A DNA stretch of 64,000 bases from Flavobacterium tiangeerense (GTDB lineage Bacteria; Bacteroidota; Bacteroidia; Flavobacteriales; Flavobacteriaceae). Made by a program: the position numbers and the translations under genes. The notes beneath the pieces were generated by a model. The model did not search any database and was not told the DNA's origin. It worked only from the letters and a program-made list of their open reading frames with translations. Location: contig NZ_VLKO01000002.1 of the NCBI RefSeq assembly GCF_007830355.1, forward strand, positions 248,001 to 312,000, in the 5' to 3' direction. Shown here piece after piece: positions 28,477 through 37,253 of this stretch (the first letter of the stretch is position 1; every line of letters starts with the position of its first letter).

Positions 28477-29175
28477 TTAATTATTTTTATAAAATACGCC
28501 TGAAGAGGTTTTACTCATATACTCATCCATTGAAATAGCTTCGCTTTTCGGGAATTTTATGAATATCTCATCTTTTTTAATTTCAATTTTGGAGACAAAA
28601 ACTTTAATATTTTTATTACTATCTTCTAGTTCTAATATTAATCCAGGAAGTCCATTATATCCTTTTGGTCCAAAAGGATATGGTAATGAAGGTGCAAACC
28701 ATGCAGTAATTATCTTTGTTTTATTTACTCCCCTACTTTTATAAATCTCTGTATATTCGGCTTTATAACATTTATAATCGTCAATTAATTTACTCTCAGT
28801 TGTAACAACCCAGTCTTTATTAGGGTTGTCATCTTTTATATAAATGCCATGCATACCAGCGTTTATACTTGTATTTTTTTCTTTATCATAATAGTTAGAA
28901 CCTCCAATCAATACAGATATAATTTTACTAGAACTAGTATTAATAGCTGATTCATCCTGTATCATTTCATTTAAATAAAAATGAGATTGATTAGCGTTAA
29001 ATTCTAAAATATATTCTTGTTTCTCGCTCTTTTCTTTGATTTCTTTTAGCAACATCTCAGCCTTGAGGTTTGGGCTAATTTTAGTGTCAGGCATTTTTAC
29101 TTTATAAGTTATAACGCCTGAGTTCTGTGAAAATAAAACAGTTGTAAAGAATAGGAAATAAAAAATAAATCTCAT
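28477..29175 (-). CDS. GLPGLI family protein
   Basis: The 232-residue exported protein has a signal peptide (MRFIFYFLFFTTVLFSQ) and the family signature PYPFGPKGYNGLPGLILELED near residue 170. GLPGLI proteins are a Bacteroidota family of unknown function, usually next to outer-membrane barrels. An SGVITYKVKMP start and a WFAPSLPYPFGP segment are also typical. It abuts the outer-membrane protein gene with no gap. Confidence 0.93.
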   Translation of the reverse strand: MRFIFYFLFFTTVLFSQNSGVITYKVKMPDTKISPNLKAEMLLKEIKEKSEKQEYILEFNANQSHFYLNEMIQDESAINTSSSKIISVLIGGSNYYDKEKNTSINAGMHGIYIKDDNPNKDWVVTTESKLIDDYKCYKAEYTEIYKSRGVNKTKIITAWFAPSLPYPFGPKGYNGLPGLILELEDSNKNIKVFVSKIEIKKDEIFIKFPKSEAISMDEYMSKTSSGVFYKNN

Positions 29176-29240
29176 GTTATTTGTTTAAAAAAGGGACAAC
29201 GAATTGTCCCTCTTGTTATTACTAAAAAAAGGCATTCAAA

Positions 29241-29486
29241 CTAGCAATCTGCTATTAGAATTTGCCATATCTGTTCATTGATAACATCGTCATCAATGTC
29301 AAGAAAATCGATGAAATTCATAGCATTATCCATGCATTTGTTATCTTCATCTTCAACTAATTTTGAAGGTACCTCAACTTTTAATTTGTCGCTTACCACA
29401 ACATCTTCCTTAACCTCTCCCGTTTTCGCCATTGCAGCGCCACTAAATGCTACCACTGCTAGAGCGGTGAATACTAATTTTTTCAT
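29241..29486 (-). CDS. Small exported protein, unknown
   Basis: The 81-residue product begins with a good signal peptide, MKKLVFTALAVVAFSGAAMA, probably cleaved after residue 20. The mature 61 residues are acidic (EDEDNK, FLDIDDDVINEQ) and contain two cysteines, C51 and C81, the last being the C-terminal residue. No family was recognised. It sits between two GLPGLI genes on the same strand, so it may belong to the same exported system. Confidence 0.65.
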   Translation of the reverse strand: MKKLVFTALAVVAFSGAAMAKTGEVKEDVVVSDKLKVEVPSKLVEDEDNKCMDNAMNFIDFLDIDDDVINEQIWQILIADC

Positions 29487-29540
29487 TCTTAAAATTTTTA
29501 AATTAATTAATAGTTTTTTTGGTTAACCAAATCAAATATC

Positions 29541-29556
29541 AAAAAAAAAAAAAAAA
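29541..29556. repeat. A16 homopolymer
   Basis: Sixteen consecutive A residues lie about 55 bases upstream of the small exported protein gene. On that gene's strand this is a T16 tract in the promoter region, a potential slippage site. Confidence 0.8.
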
Positions 29557-29710
29557 CTATTTAAAAGAATTTACTTCATTTTTTAACTAAACTTTAACAA
29601 GTTTATACTCTTAATAAATTTAACAACTAGTTCAAAATAAATGTTTTACAATAAATAGTATTTAGAGACTTAACTTTACAAAATGAAAAACGCAATAATC
29701 AATAAAATGA

Positions 29711-30481
29711 CTAATTTAAGAGTGCTTTTTTGGGTATTGCGTTTGATTGAGAGTTTTTATCTTTTTCTCTTTTTTTGCTTAAAATTACTCCTCCCATACT
29801 TGATTCAAGACGCTTTTCGTAATCTTCTTTAGAAATTGTTTTCCCCTTTGGAAAATCTATTTCTAATTCTTGATCAGATAATTTAATTTTTGACACCACA
29901 AAAGTTTTGTGGCTCTCAATAAGTTCTAAAATCAAGCCTGGTAATCCGTAAAACTTCTTTGGACCGAGTGAGAATGGCAAACTAGGTGCAAAATAAGCTA
30001 TAGCTTCTTTAACTTTCGATTCTCCATATCTGTTGGTAAACGGAACTTTCAAAATGGCTTTATAGCAAAGATAGCCTCCTATTTCTTTTGTATCTGCTGT
30101 AATTTCCCATTTTAAATCCTCATTTTTACTTTCAACCAATGTTCCATCACTCATGATTTCAACTTGTCGTCCATTAGCAAAATCGCTGAAGATATCATGT
30201 GAGGTAAATCCCGCTCTAGCCACATTTCCTAATTTTTGATCGAAATCGGATACTGGAGTAAGACTTTCTATTTGTACAAATTGTGTTTTTGTTTTATTAA
30301 AAGTCAAGTTAAATACCTGCTGATTGGCAATATCTATATTTTTTTTAGCAAAGTCTTTAGTCTGCGGTTTTTTTGCATCCTCTAAGATATTTACGGTATG
30401 AAAGCTATAGCTTACCGTGCCTGATGACTGAGAATAAACAATAGAACAGAGCAAGAAAATGCTGATATAAATTATTTTCAT
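29711..30481 (-). CDS. GLPGLI family protein, second copy
   Basis: The 256-residue exported protein starts MKIIYISIFLLCSIVYSQ, then SGTVSYSFHTVN, and carries the family signature SLGPKKFYGLPGLILELIESH near residue 180. It is clearly a paralogue of 28477-29175 but quite diverged. The C-terminal 40 residues are basic (SKKREKDKNSQSNAIPKK). It is 224 bases upstream of the small exported protein gene on the same strand. Confidence 0.92.
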   Translation of the reverse strand: MKIIYISIFLLCSIVYSQSSGTVSYSFHTVNILEDAKKPQTKDFAKKNIDIANQQVFNLTFNKTKTQFVQIESLTPVSDFDQKLGNVARAGFTSHDIFSDFANGRQVEIMSDGTLVESKNEDLKWEITADTKEIGGYLCYKAILKVPFTNRYGESKVKEAIAYFAPSLPFSLGPKKFYGLPGLILELIESHKTFVVSKIKLSDQELEIDFPKGKTISKEDYEKRLESSMGGVILSKKREKDKNSQSNAIPKKALLN

Positions 30482-30515
30482 ACGATAACAATTAAGTATT
30501 AAAATTTATTTAAAT

Positions 30516-30725
30516 TCAAAAAATGCTGTATTTCTTTTTAAAAAGCAAATCCTCAAATTCCTGTTCAGAAACTATTTTATTTGCTATACGCTTTGGCACT
30601 ACAATCTTTTTATCCATTTGTAAATCTACTGTTTTAACACCAAACAAAATATTTCTAATTTGCAATACTAAGATTAAACCTTGTAATCCTCCGTATCCAT
30701 TTGGCCGATCAGAACAGAAGCTCGT
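30516..30725 (-). pseudogene. 3' remnant of a third GLPGLI gene
   Basis: On the minus strand an open frame without a start codon encodes RPNGYGGLQGLILVLQIRN, then a lysine-rich stretch and a stop at 30516-30518. GYGGLQGLILVLQ is a diverged GLPGLI signature followed by a family-like C terminus. Upstream, stops occur in all nearby frames and no signal peptide is found, so the 5' two thirds are lost. Confidence 0.75.
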
Positions 30726-30807
30726 TTAAAACTACCAAACACAAGGATACCTCTTTTTCAAAGCTTCTACAATACCCCCTTTTAGTGATATTTCCTCCTA
30801 TCAATAA

Positions 30808-30840
30808 CTAAAAAATCCTGACAGCGAACCATCAGGATTT
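30808..30840 (-). terminator. Terminator of the TPP-regulated TonB receptor gene
   Basis: On the minus strand AAATCCTGA (30832-30840) pairs with TCAGGATTT (30813-30821), followed by T residues, 27 bases after the receptor stop. Confidence 0.8.
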
Positions 30841-30866
30841 CATCCAATAACAAACAATTCAATTCA

Positions 30867-33086
30867 TTAAAATTTCAAAGTCATTCCAACTAAGAAATTA
30901 ATTCCTGCTTGAGGATAATAACCCGCTCCTTCAATTGTTATTACTGATGGAGGATTTGAATAATCATCATCAAACGTATAAAAATACCCATTTGATATGT
31001 ATTTGTAATCGAAAATATTATTTACCAAACCATTTATCATAACCGATTTAAAAACCGATTTAGGTTTCCATTCATACGACAAATTCAAGTCATTTACGAA
31101 ATACGATCTCAATTTAGACTTTTCTGAATCTATGTTACCCATGTACTGCTCGCCAACAAATTTTGACAAAAACGAAACTTGTAAATTACTCACAGGCACA
31201 AACGTGATGATATTCCCGGCAATAAAATCAGGCGAGTAAGCAATATTTGTATTTCCTAAAGATGTCAAAACTCCATCTCTACTAAAAAAGAAATCCTTAT
31301 TCTTATTCGTACTAATGGTCATATTAGGCCTAATAATTAAGTTGTCTAAAACTGCTATTGTAGCATCGAGTTCCAGACCTAACCGATAACTATCACCACT
31401 ATTTTTACGAATAGGCGCCCCCACATCGTCCAAGGCTCCTGTTAATATCAATTGGTCTTTGTATACCATATAATACACATTGGCATTCAGTTTTACCTTT
31501 ACTGTATTGTGACGTAATCCCAACTCAAAATCATTCAATTTCTCTGGTTTTGGGCTTCCGTTTTCATAATCGGTTCTATTCGGCTCACGATTGGCTCTCG
31601 CATAAGAAGCATACAATTGATTGTTGTCGTCAATCTCAAAACTCAAACCCGCTTTTGGGTTAAAAAAATTAAAATTATCATTCACTAAACCAGTTTCTGT
31701 AGCATTAGCTTTGTAGTGTACATTACGCAATTGCAAGTCTCCAAATAAGCTAAGTTTATCTGCAACTTGATAATTTGCTTTAGCAAAAATATTTCCATCT
31801 GTTTTTGTTGCAAAATCATCATAATAACGGTCCCCTAATTCAGATGTTGATGCATAACGCGCCCAAATTACGTTACCAAAGTGACTGCCTTCGTATTTAT
31901 TATAGCCTCCGCCAAGAATCACGTCCCATTTGTCCTGCTTATAATTAGCCGAAAAGGTAGTCCCGTAAAAATCATTATCCAACCATTTTTGACGAATCAA
32001 ATCAGTTTTATTGATCGTGGTTCCTCCTATTAAAATAGGTGTCAATCCGTACTCAGCAAACTTGGCGTTTTCTTTATAGTTTTCATAATAGCCTTTCCCT
32101 TTAGAATAAAAGACAGCTAAATTGGTATTCCATGATGCCGATACTTTTTCGTTCCAATGCAGCTGAAAATGATCTTGCTGGTAATTATCGGTTTCATTAT
32201 CATAAAACCTAGTATTCCCAAATTCATCAGTATACATCCCAGCGGTATTAAAAGTTCTATCGTTTTTTAAAACATCCAGATCCTCTAATCCGTTCCATGA
32301 TTGATAGGTTTTTTCATTTCCTCCAAAAGCCAACGCTTTAATCAAAGTAGTTTTACCTACATAAGTTCCTTGCAAGAAAAAAGATTTTAAATCAGATGAA
32401 GCTCTGTCAACGTATCCATCAGACTTCAGTGCGGAAACTCTACCAGCTAATTCAAAATGATCGTTTAATAAACCCGTACTGAATTTCACTGTGTGTTTGC
32501 GAGTATTAAAACTTCCAAAAGAATTCGATATCTCACCATTGCTTGCGTTAGCATAACTATCAGTCAGCATATTTAGGCTTGCGCCAAAGGCACCTGAACC
32601 ATTTGTAGAAGTTCCTACACCGCGCTGCAGTTGCAAACTTTCAACTGATGAAGCAAAATCAGGCATGTTAACCCAATACGTTCCATGACTTTCGGAGTCG
32701 TTATAGGGAATTCCGTTGATGGTTACATTTACACGAGTAGCATCACTACCACGCACTCGTATACCGGTGTAACCTACTCCATTTCCCGCATCAGATGTAG
32801 TGACTACAGATGGAAGGTAATTCATTAAAATAGGTATGTCTTGCCCTAAATTTCTAAACTTAATTTCTTTTTTGTTGAGATTGCTAAAACTTACCGGTGT
32901 TTTTGTTGTGACGCGAACCGCTGATACCAAAACGGCATCAAGCTGATTAACTTTAGTAGTGTCTTTTACTTGAGAAAAAGTGAAAAGTGAAAAGTGAAAC
33001 GCACAAAGAGTAAAAAATAGCTTTACGTTTCGTTTCTGGCCATAGGCCCTTGGCTCTTGGCCATTTTGGTGAAATAAAGTTTTCAT
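30867..33086 (-). CDS. TonB-dependent receptor, probably thiamine uptake
   Basis: The 739-residue outer-membrane receptor has a plug domain (residues about 50-165) with QDIPILMNYLPSVVTTSDAGNGVGYTGIRVRGSD and a 22-stranded-type barrel ending INFLVGMTLKF. A TPP riboswitch lies in its leader, so the cargo is most likely thiamine or a phosphate or precursor of it. This is an inference from regulation, not from the protein itself. The N terminus is odd: before the hydrophobic core it has NGQEPRAYGQKRN, encoded by the repeated word GGCCAAGAGCCAAGGGCCTA, and the core itself (FHFSLFTFS) is encoded by repeats of CACTTTTCA. Confidence 0.93.
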   Translation of the reverse strand: MKTLFHQNGQEPRAYGQKRNVKLFFTLCAFHFSLFTFSQVKDTTKVNQLDAVLVSAVRVTTKTPVSFSNLNKKEIKFRNLGQDIPILMNYLPSVVTTSDAGNGVGYTGIRVRGSDATRVNVTINGIPYNDSESHGTYWVNMPDFASSVESLQLQRGVGTSTNGSGAFGASLNMLTDSYANASNGEISNSFGSFNTRKHTVKFSTGLLNDHFELAGRVSALKSDGYVDRASSDLKSFFLQGTYVGKTTLIKALAFGGNEKTYQSWNGLEDLDVLKNDRTFNTAGMYTDEFGNTRFYDNETDNYQQDHFQLHWNEKVSASWNTNLAVFYSKGKGYYENYKENAKFAEYGLTPILIGGTTINKTDLIRQKWLDNDFYGTTFSANYKQDKWDVILGGGYNKYEGSHFGNVIWARYASTSELGDRYYDDFATKTDGNIFAKANYQVADKLSLFGDLQLRNVHYKANATETGLVNDNFNFFNPKAGLSFEIDDNNQLYASYARANREPNRTDYENGSPKPEKLNDFELGLRHNTVKVKLNANVYYMVYKDQLILTGALDDVGAPIRKNSGDSYRLGLELDATIAVLDNLIIRPNMTISTNKNKDFFFSRDGVLTSLGNTNIAYSPDFIAGNIITFVPVSNLQVSFLSKFVGEQYMGNIDSEKSKLRSYFVNDLNLSYEWKPKSVFKSVMINGLVNNIFDYKYISNGYFYTFDDDYSNPPSVITIEGAGYYPQAGINFLVGMTLKF

Positions 33087-33192
33087 CCGTAATAGATTAC
33101 GAATAAAAGGGGGAATTATTCTTTTGTTAGATTAAAAAAATTGATTGTTTCCTATGACAAATAAGTAGCTTATAAACTAGTAATGTTGTCAT

Positions 33193-33268
33193 TTTTTCCC
33201 TTAACAGCATTACCTGTTCAGGTTCGTTGGGTATAATCTCAGCTCGTTATTTAGAGCACCCCTTTGAG
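33193..33268 (-). promoter_or_regulatory. TPP riboswitch (THI element) of TonB receptor gene
   Basis: On the minus strand the aptamer reads CAAAGGGGTG, a GCTC...GAGC arm, CTGAGA, ATACCC, GAACCTGAACAGGTAATGC and TTAAGGGAA, matching the THI box in order. It lies directly downstream of a Bacteroidota promoter and about 105 bases before the receptor ATG. The control mechanism (terminator or start masking) could not be decided. Confidence 0.93.
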
Positions 33269-33274
33269 ACGATG

Positions 33275-33304
33275 CAAAACTAATTATAAATTGTGGATAA
33301 CAAA
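33275..33304 (-). promoter_or_regulatory. Promoter of riboswitch-TonB receptor transcript
   Basis: On the minus strand TTTG (33301-33304), an 18-base spacer and TAGTTTTG (33275-33282) match the Bacteroidota consensus. The predicted start lies at the riboswitch 5' edge. Confidence 0.8.
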
Positions 33305-33379
33305 TTATGAATTGGAATAAATTTTAAAAATCGGGATTTTCTATGATTTTTTTGGTGCGAATTGCCATTAAAATCAACA

Positions 33380-33781
33380 CTACAGCTCTGGTTTCTTTCG
33401 GTTTTTTTTAATTTCAGAAGTGCTTTTTTTATCCTTAATTCTCTTTCTAATGACTGATTTTGGGACTCTTGTAGCTTTCCGTTCCTTTGGCACAAACAAC
33501 GCATCAGCAATTAGATTCAAGAAACGCTTGGTTACAATATCTTTGTTTCTAATTTGGCTTCGATCCTCATCACAGTTCAATATCAAAATTCCGTCTACCG
33601 TCAATCGTGATTTTAAATTTTCAGCTACAAGCAGTTTCTCTTCTGCAGTTAATGCTGTAGATTGCATCATATTAAATGAAAGCACCACTTTTGACGATAC
33701 TTTATTTACATTCTGTCCACCCGCACCACTACTACGTACTGCTTTGTAACTCAATTCCGCTATTATTTGTTGCTTATCCAT
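33380..33781 (-). CDS. arfB: Peptidyl-tRNA hydrolase ArfB (ribosome rescue)
   Basis: The 133-residue protein is ArfB (YaeJ), which enters the empty A site of stalled ribosomes and hydrolyses peptidyl-tRNA. The catalytic GGQ is in RSSGAGGQNVNKV at about residues 17-29. The positively charged C-terminal tail needed for binding the mRNA channel is present (RKRIKDKKSTSEIKKNRKKPEL). It lies 11 bases downstream of the NadR-like/DUF4301 gene and before the riboswitch of the receptor gene. Confidence 0.95.
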   Translation of the reverse strand: MDKQQIIAELSYKAVRSSGAGGQNVNKVSSKVVLSFNMMQSTALTAEEKLLVAENLKSRLTVDGILILNCDEDRSQIRNKDIVTKRFLNLIADALFVPKERKATRVPKSVIRKRIKDKKSTSEIKKNRKKPEL

Positions 33782-33792
33782 TACTTGAGAGC

Positions 33793-35913
33793 TTAAGGCT
33801 GATGTAAGGGTTTCAATAAATCATTTACCGTTTTAACAGGATTAAAAGTGATCAAAGGTACTTGAACAAAAACAGTTAGCCAGTTAGCCATGGCTCCGTT
33901 CCACAAACCCGGTAACTCATATCCTTTGATAGTTATACCTGCTGCATTTTTTTCGACAACAAAACCGCTATTTGGATCGACAAATTGAGTCAAATCAAAT
34001 TTTTCGTTCTTATAATTCTTAATTCCGCACACTAAATCAACAGGGTTAAAATGAGTAGCTGCTTGTGCAATGTTTCTTTGTTGTGCATTATTCAAATCAA
34101 CTTGAGAGCTCTCTACAATTTGTAAAGAAATCCCACCTTCATTGTCCCTAACCCAAAAAGGTCCTCCGCCTGGCTCTCCTTCGTTTTTGACCATACCACA
34201 AACCCGAATTGGCTTGTTCAAAATGGCTTTTAACACCTCTATTTTACGTTCTGGAATTTCGTTATAAAAACCTGTAATCATGGTAATATTCAACTTTTCA
34301 GTGATAAAAAGCACCATATTTTGCAAAACTTCTTCTGCAACAGAAGCTTCCTCTAAAACTCTCAAATATTTAAAAATATCTTGCTGTAAGGCTAATAAAA
34401 TACCTCCTAATCCTTTTTTATAAAGGGCAATTTTATCAATGTTATTTTGAATAACATTATCTATATTTTTTATAAAAACAATGTCAGCCTCTAAATAATT
34501 CAAATTTTCAATTAAAGCCCCATGTCCTCCAGGCCTAAAAACCAATTGACCTGCTGCGTCCCTGAATGGTTTGTTATCAATAGTTACCGCAATGGTATCC
34601 GTGCTTTTATTTTGATAAGAATAACTTACATCGATGGCCGTATCAGAAAGCTTTTCGACTCTAACTTTACTGAAAGCTGCAGTTGTTTCAAAGTAATGTT
34701 GGTGCGATTCTGAAACTGTAAAATGCAAACTAGAACCTTTATTTGAGCTCGAATAATGCGTACACTCCAATAAATGCTCCTCAATAGGAGTTGCGACATG
34801 CGTTTTGTAATCGTGAAAAGGAAGAACGCCTTTTGGCTTGTTTGCAAAATCAAAATCATCTGAGGACAAGAGAACTTTAACAAAATAGTAGTTTTTTAAA
34901 CTGCGATCCAAAGAATCAAAATTTTCAAATTCCTCTTTTAATTTGGCATCAACTGCTTCGAAAAAAGGAAATTTCTCCATTCCTACTATAAAAATAGATA
35001 GTTCACTAGCTTTTTTACGGTTGATATAGGCGTTAATAGATTCATTTTTATAATCAAAGTCGTTTAAAAATTCATTCAAAAATTTAAACATTCTACTGGC
35101 TGCACCTGATGCAGGAACAAACTTATTTAGACTTAAATTTGTTTTATGCGCATCAAAAAAAGCAGCTTTTTCTTGAAACTCTATATCTGATAATTTCAAA
35201 ATACCGCGAGATAATTCTGCTGGGCTCACTAAATCTATCGGCGCAATGCCGTTACGGAAAAAATTTAATTGAGCTTGAATATTTTGAATGGCTATTCCAT
35301 GCTGGTATATTTGTACAAAATCAGCTGTTGAAAAACCCATTGATTTAGCTAATCTCAAATCATCAATAATACGGATTGCCTTATTTAGCCTTAATTCTTG
35401 ATCTCCTGATAGCGTTATAAAAGGTTTTTTGTGCTCAAGCAAGGCTTGTTTAAAGACCGCAAAGACCGATTCTCTGCCCTGAGGTTTATCTCTTAAATCA
35501 TCTTTTTCCCAAGGCACATCAATGTCTGTGAGAAAAATAAGTTCGTATTCATGTTGGCATGCCGCTTGGTGCAATACAGGATCACAATAATTATAGTACA
35601 CCTCCGAAAAAACCTTAGTAACCATCAAATTAGTATCACAAAAAAGATATGTATTTGCTTTTAGCGCAAGTTCATTTTCTAATTGAACTTGGCCAACTGC
35701 AATAGGAATCATGTCTTCAAGGTCACAAATTTGTTGTTTTTCGTCCCATTTTTGCTGCAAATAATCTCGGGCAAACTCAGGCACCCATTCTGTTTTATAA
35801 TATGCAGCAAGTTGCCTCGCCAATGTAGTTTTACCAGTACTTTCAGGACCAAATAAAGCTACCTTGCTTATTTCTGTAGCTCCGTTTGAGCGTTGTTTGA
35901 GATTTTCTTCCAT
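33793..35913 (-). CDS. NadR-like kinase fused to DUF4301
   Basis: The 706-residue protein has two parts. Residues 1-190 form a P-loop kinase like the ribosylnicotinamide kinase domain of NadR, with Walker A GPESTGKT at 22-29 and VPEFARDYL. Residues about 192-706 match DUF4301, with KFVPASGAASRMFK, FRPGGHGALIENLN and FIKNIDNV, reminiscent of sugar-nucleotide transferases but of unknown function. The junction runs straight into MGFSTADF, where a separate DUF4301 protein would begin (ATG at 35338-35340). It may therefore be a real fusion, or two products may be made. It overlaps the PnuC gene by 46 bases. The kinase may trap the vitamin brought in by PnuC. Confidence 0.85.
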   Translation of the reverse strand: MEENLKQRSNGATEISKVALFGPESTGKTTLARQLAAYYKTEWVPEFARDYLQQKWDEKQQICDLEDMIPIAVGQVQLENELALKANTYLFCDTNLMVTKVFSEVYYNYCDPVLHQAACQHEYELIFLTDIDVPWEKDDLRDKPQGRESVFAVFKQALLEHKKPFITLSGDQELRLNKAIRIIDDLRLAKSMGFSTADFVQIYQHGIAIQNIQAQLNFFRNGIAPIDLVSPAELSRGILKLSDIEFQEKAAFFDAHKTNLSLNKFVPASGAASRMFKFLNEFLNDFDYKNESINAYINRKKASELSIFIVGMEKFPFFEAVDAKLKEEFENFDSLDRSLKNYYFVKVLLSSDDFDFANKPKGVLPFHDYKTHVATPIEEHLLECTHYSSSNKGSSLHFTVSESHQHYFETTAAFSKVRVEKLSDTAIDVSYSYQNKSTDTIAVTIDNKPFRDAAGQLVFRPGGHGALIENLNYLEADIVFIKNIDNVIQNNIDKIALYKKGLGGILLALQQDIFKYLRVLEEASVAEEVLQNMVLFITEKLNITMITGFYNEIPERKIEVLKAILNKPIRVCGMVKNEGEPGGGPFWVRDNEGGISLQIVESSQVDLNNAQQRNIAQAATHFNPVDLVCGIKNYKNEKFDLTQFVDPNSGFVVEKNAAGITIKGYELPGLWNGAMANWLTVFVQVPLITFNPVKTVNDLLKPLHQP

Positions 35914-36497
35914 TCTAAATAGCCAAAAATGGCAACTACTGTAAATACTAAATATTGAAAACTAGTAAAAGTATATCCTTTTGCAAAATACAACGGAATC
36001 GAAATTAGATCCCCAATAATCCAAAAAATCCAATTCTCTACTTTTCTTTTGGCCATAAGCCACATTCCTACAAAGAAAATTCCAGTGATAAACGTGTCTA
36101 CATAAGCGTACCATGTAGTAAATTTATCAAAAAAATAGTACACTAATGTTACAAAAGCCACTGTAAATATAAAAAGAATAATGGCAATTCGTTTTTCAGA
36201 GCGTGAAATTTTTGAAATTGGGAAAGCAACAGTTTCCCCTTCTTTTCTCGACCAATGATACCACCCGTATATGCTCATTATAAAATAGTAGCCATTGATC
36301 ATCATATCGCCCCAAAGAACCCATTTCCATAATAAATACACAAATATTGAGGTACTTATTAAACCCGTTGGGAAAACCCAAATATTATCTTTCTTAGCAT
36401 ACCACACACTTAACAAGCCAAAAACAACAGCAACAATTTCTAGAAATATATCTAATGTTGGGTACTCTCGATACTGAGAAAAAAAATAATCTACCAT
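35868..36497 (-). CDS. PnuC/PnuT vitamin permease
   Basis: The 209-residue membrane protein has about seven hydrophobic helices and the substrate-clamping WxxW motif at W79-W82 (YGWYHW) of the PnuC family. PnuC imports nicotinamide riboside and PnuT imports thiamine; both need a cytoplasmic kinase to trap the vitamin. Next to it are a NadR-like kinase and, a little further on, a TPP-controlled receptor, so either vitamin is possible, with thiamine favoured by the riboswitch. It begins four bases after the GGGP synthase stop. Confidence 0.9.
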   Translation of the reverse strand: MVDYFFSQYREYPTLDIFLEIVAVVFGLLSVWYAKKDNIWVFPTGLISTSIFVYLLWKWVLWGDMMINGYYFIMSIYGWYHWSRKEGETVAFPISKISRSEKRIAIILFIFTVAFVTLVYYFFDKFTTWYAYVDTFITGIFFVGMWLMAKRKVENWIFWIIGDLISIPLYFAKGYTFTSFQYLVFTVVAIFGYLEWKKISNNAQTELQK

Positions 36498-36500
36498 TGA

Positions 36501-37217
36501 CTAAGGATTAAAAAAATTCAAATCATTTTCAAAAGCGGTTCCAATGACCACCAAATCTGCACCAGCGTTGTAAGCACGTTGAATTCCATGCAAATCTATA
36601 ATTCCTCCTCCAACTAGCAATGGAATCTCAATTTTTTGTGCTACTTTTTTTATCATTTCCATCGGCACGGGAAGTTCTGCCCCGCTTCCTGCCTCTAGAT
36701 AAATGAGTTTACTACCAAGCATTTCACCTGCTAGAGCGGTATTCACTGCTAGATCTAAATCATGACGATCCAAAGGCTTAGTTTTGCTAACGCGTTCTAC
36801 GGCGGTTTCATTTCCACTTTCAATCAAAATATAACCCGTAGATATGATTTCGAGCTGGGTTTGTTTCAAAATTGGTGCTGCAGTAACTTGATGTCCTATC
36901 AAATAATCCGGGTTGCGACCCGACAGTAAGGATAGAAACAAAATAGCATCTGCTTTATCTGAAATCTGCGAGGGATTACCGGGAAAAACAACAATTGGAA
37001 GAGTACAATCTTGTTTAATCCTAACTATCAATTCATCAATGATATTATGATGAACAAGGCTTCCGCCAATGAAGATATGAGTTGCTGGTGATTGATTGAT
37101 TTTTGATATTAAAATCGCCACTGTGTTCCAATCCATTTTATCAGGATCAATAAGGATCGCTAATAATTTTTGATTTTGAGTTTTGGCTTTTTTGATTTGT
37201 GTGTACAAGTTCTCCAT
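36501..37217 (-). CDS. Geranylgeranylglyceryl phosphate synthase (group II, PcrB-type)
   Basis: The 238-residue TIM-barrel prenyltransferase joins a polyprenyl diphosphate to glycerol-1-phosphate, an archaeal-type ether-lipid reaction also found in Bacteroidota. Family features are LLAILIDPDKMDW, THIFIGGSLVHHN, LPIVVFPGNPSQIS, YLEAGSGAELPVP and LLVGGGIIDLHGI. The bacterial product and its lipid role are little known. It lies 36 bases after the phosphopantetheinyl transferase gene and four before pnuC/pnuT. Confidence 0.94.
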   Translation of the reverse strand: MENLYTQIKKAKTQNQKLLAILIDPDKMDWNTVAILISKINQSPATHIFIGGSLVHHNIIDELIVRIKQDCTLPIVVFPGNPSQISDKADAILFLSLLSGRNPDYLIGHQVTAAPILKQTQLEIISTGYILIESGNETAVERVSKTKPLDRHDLDLAVNTALAGEMLGSKLIYLEAGSGAELPVPMEMIKKVAQKIEIPLLVGGGIIDLHGIQRAYNAGADLVVIGTAFENDLNFFNP

Positions 37218-37253
37218 AAGTTATACCTCTAATTCGCTATTTTACGGCTTGTT

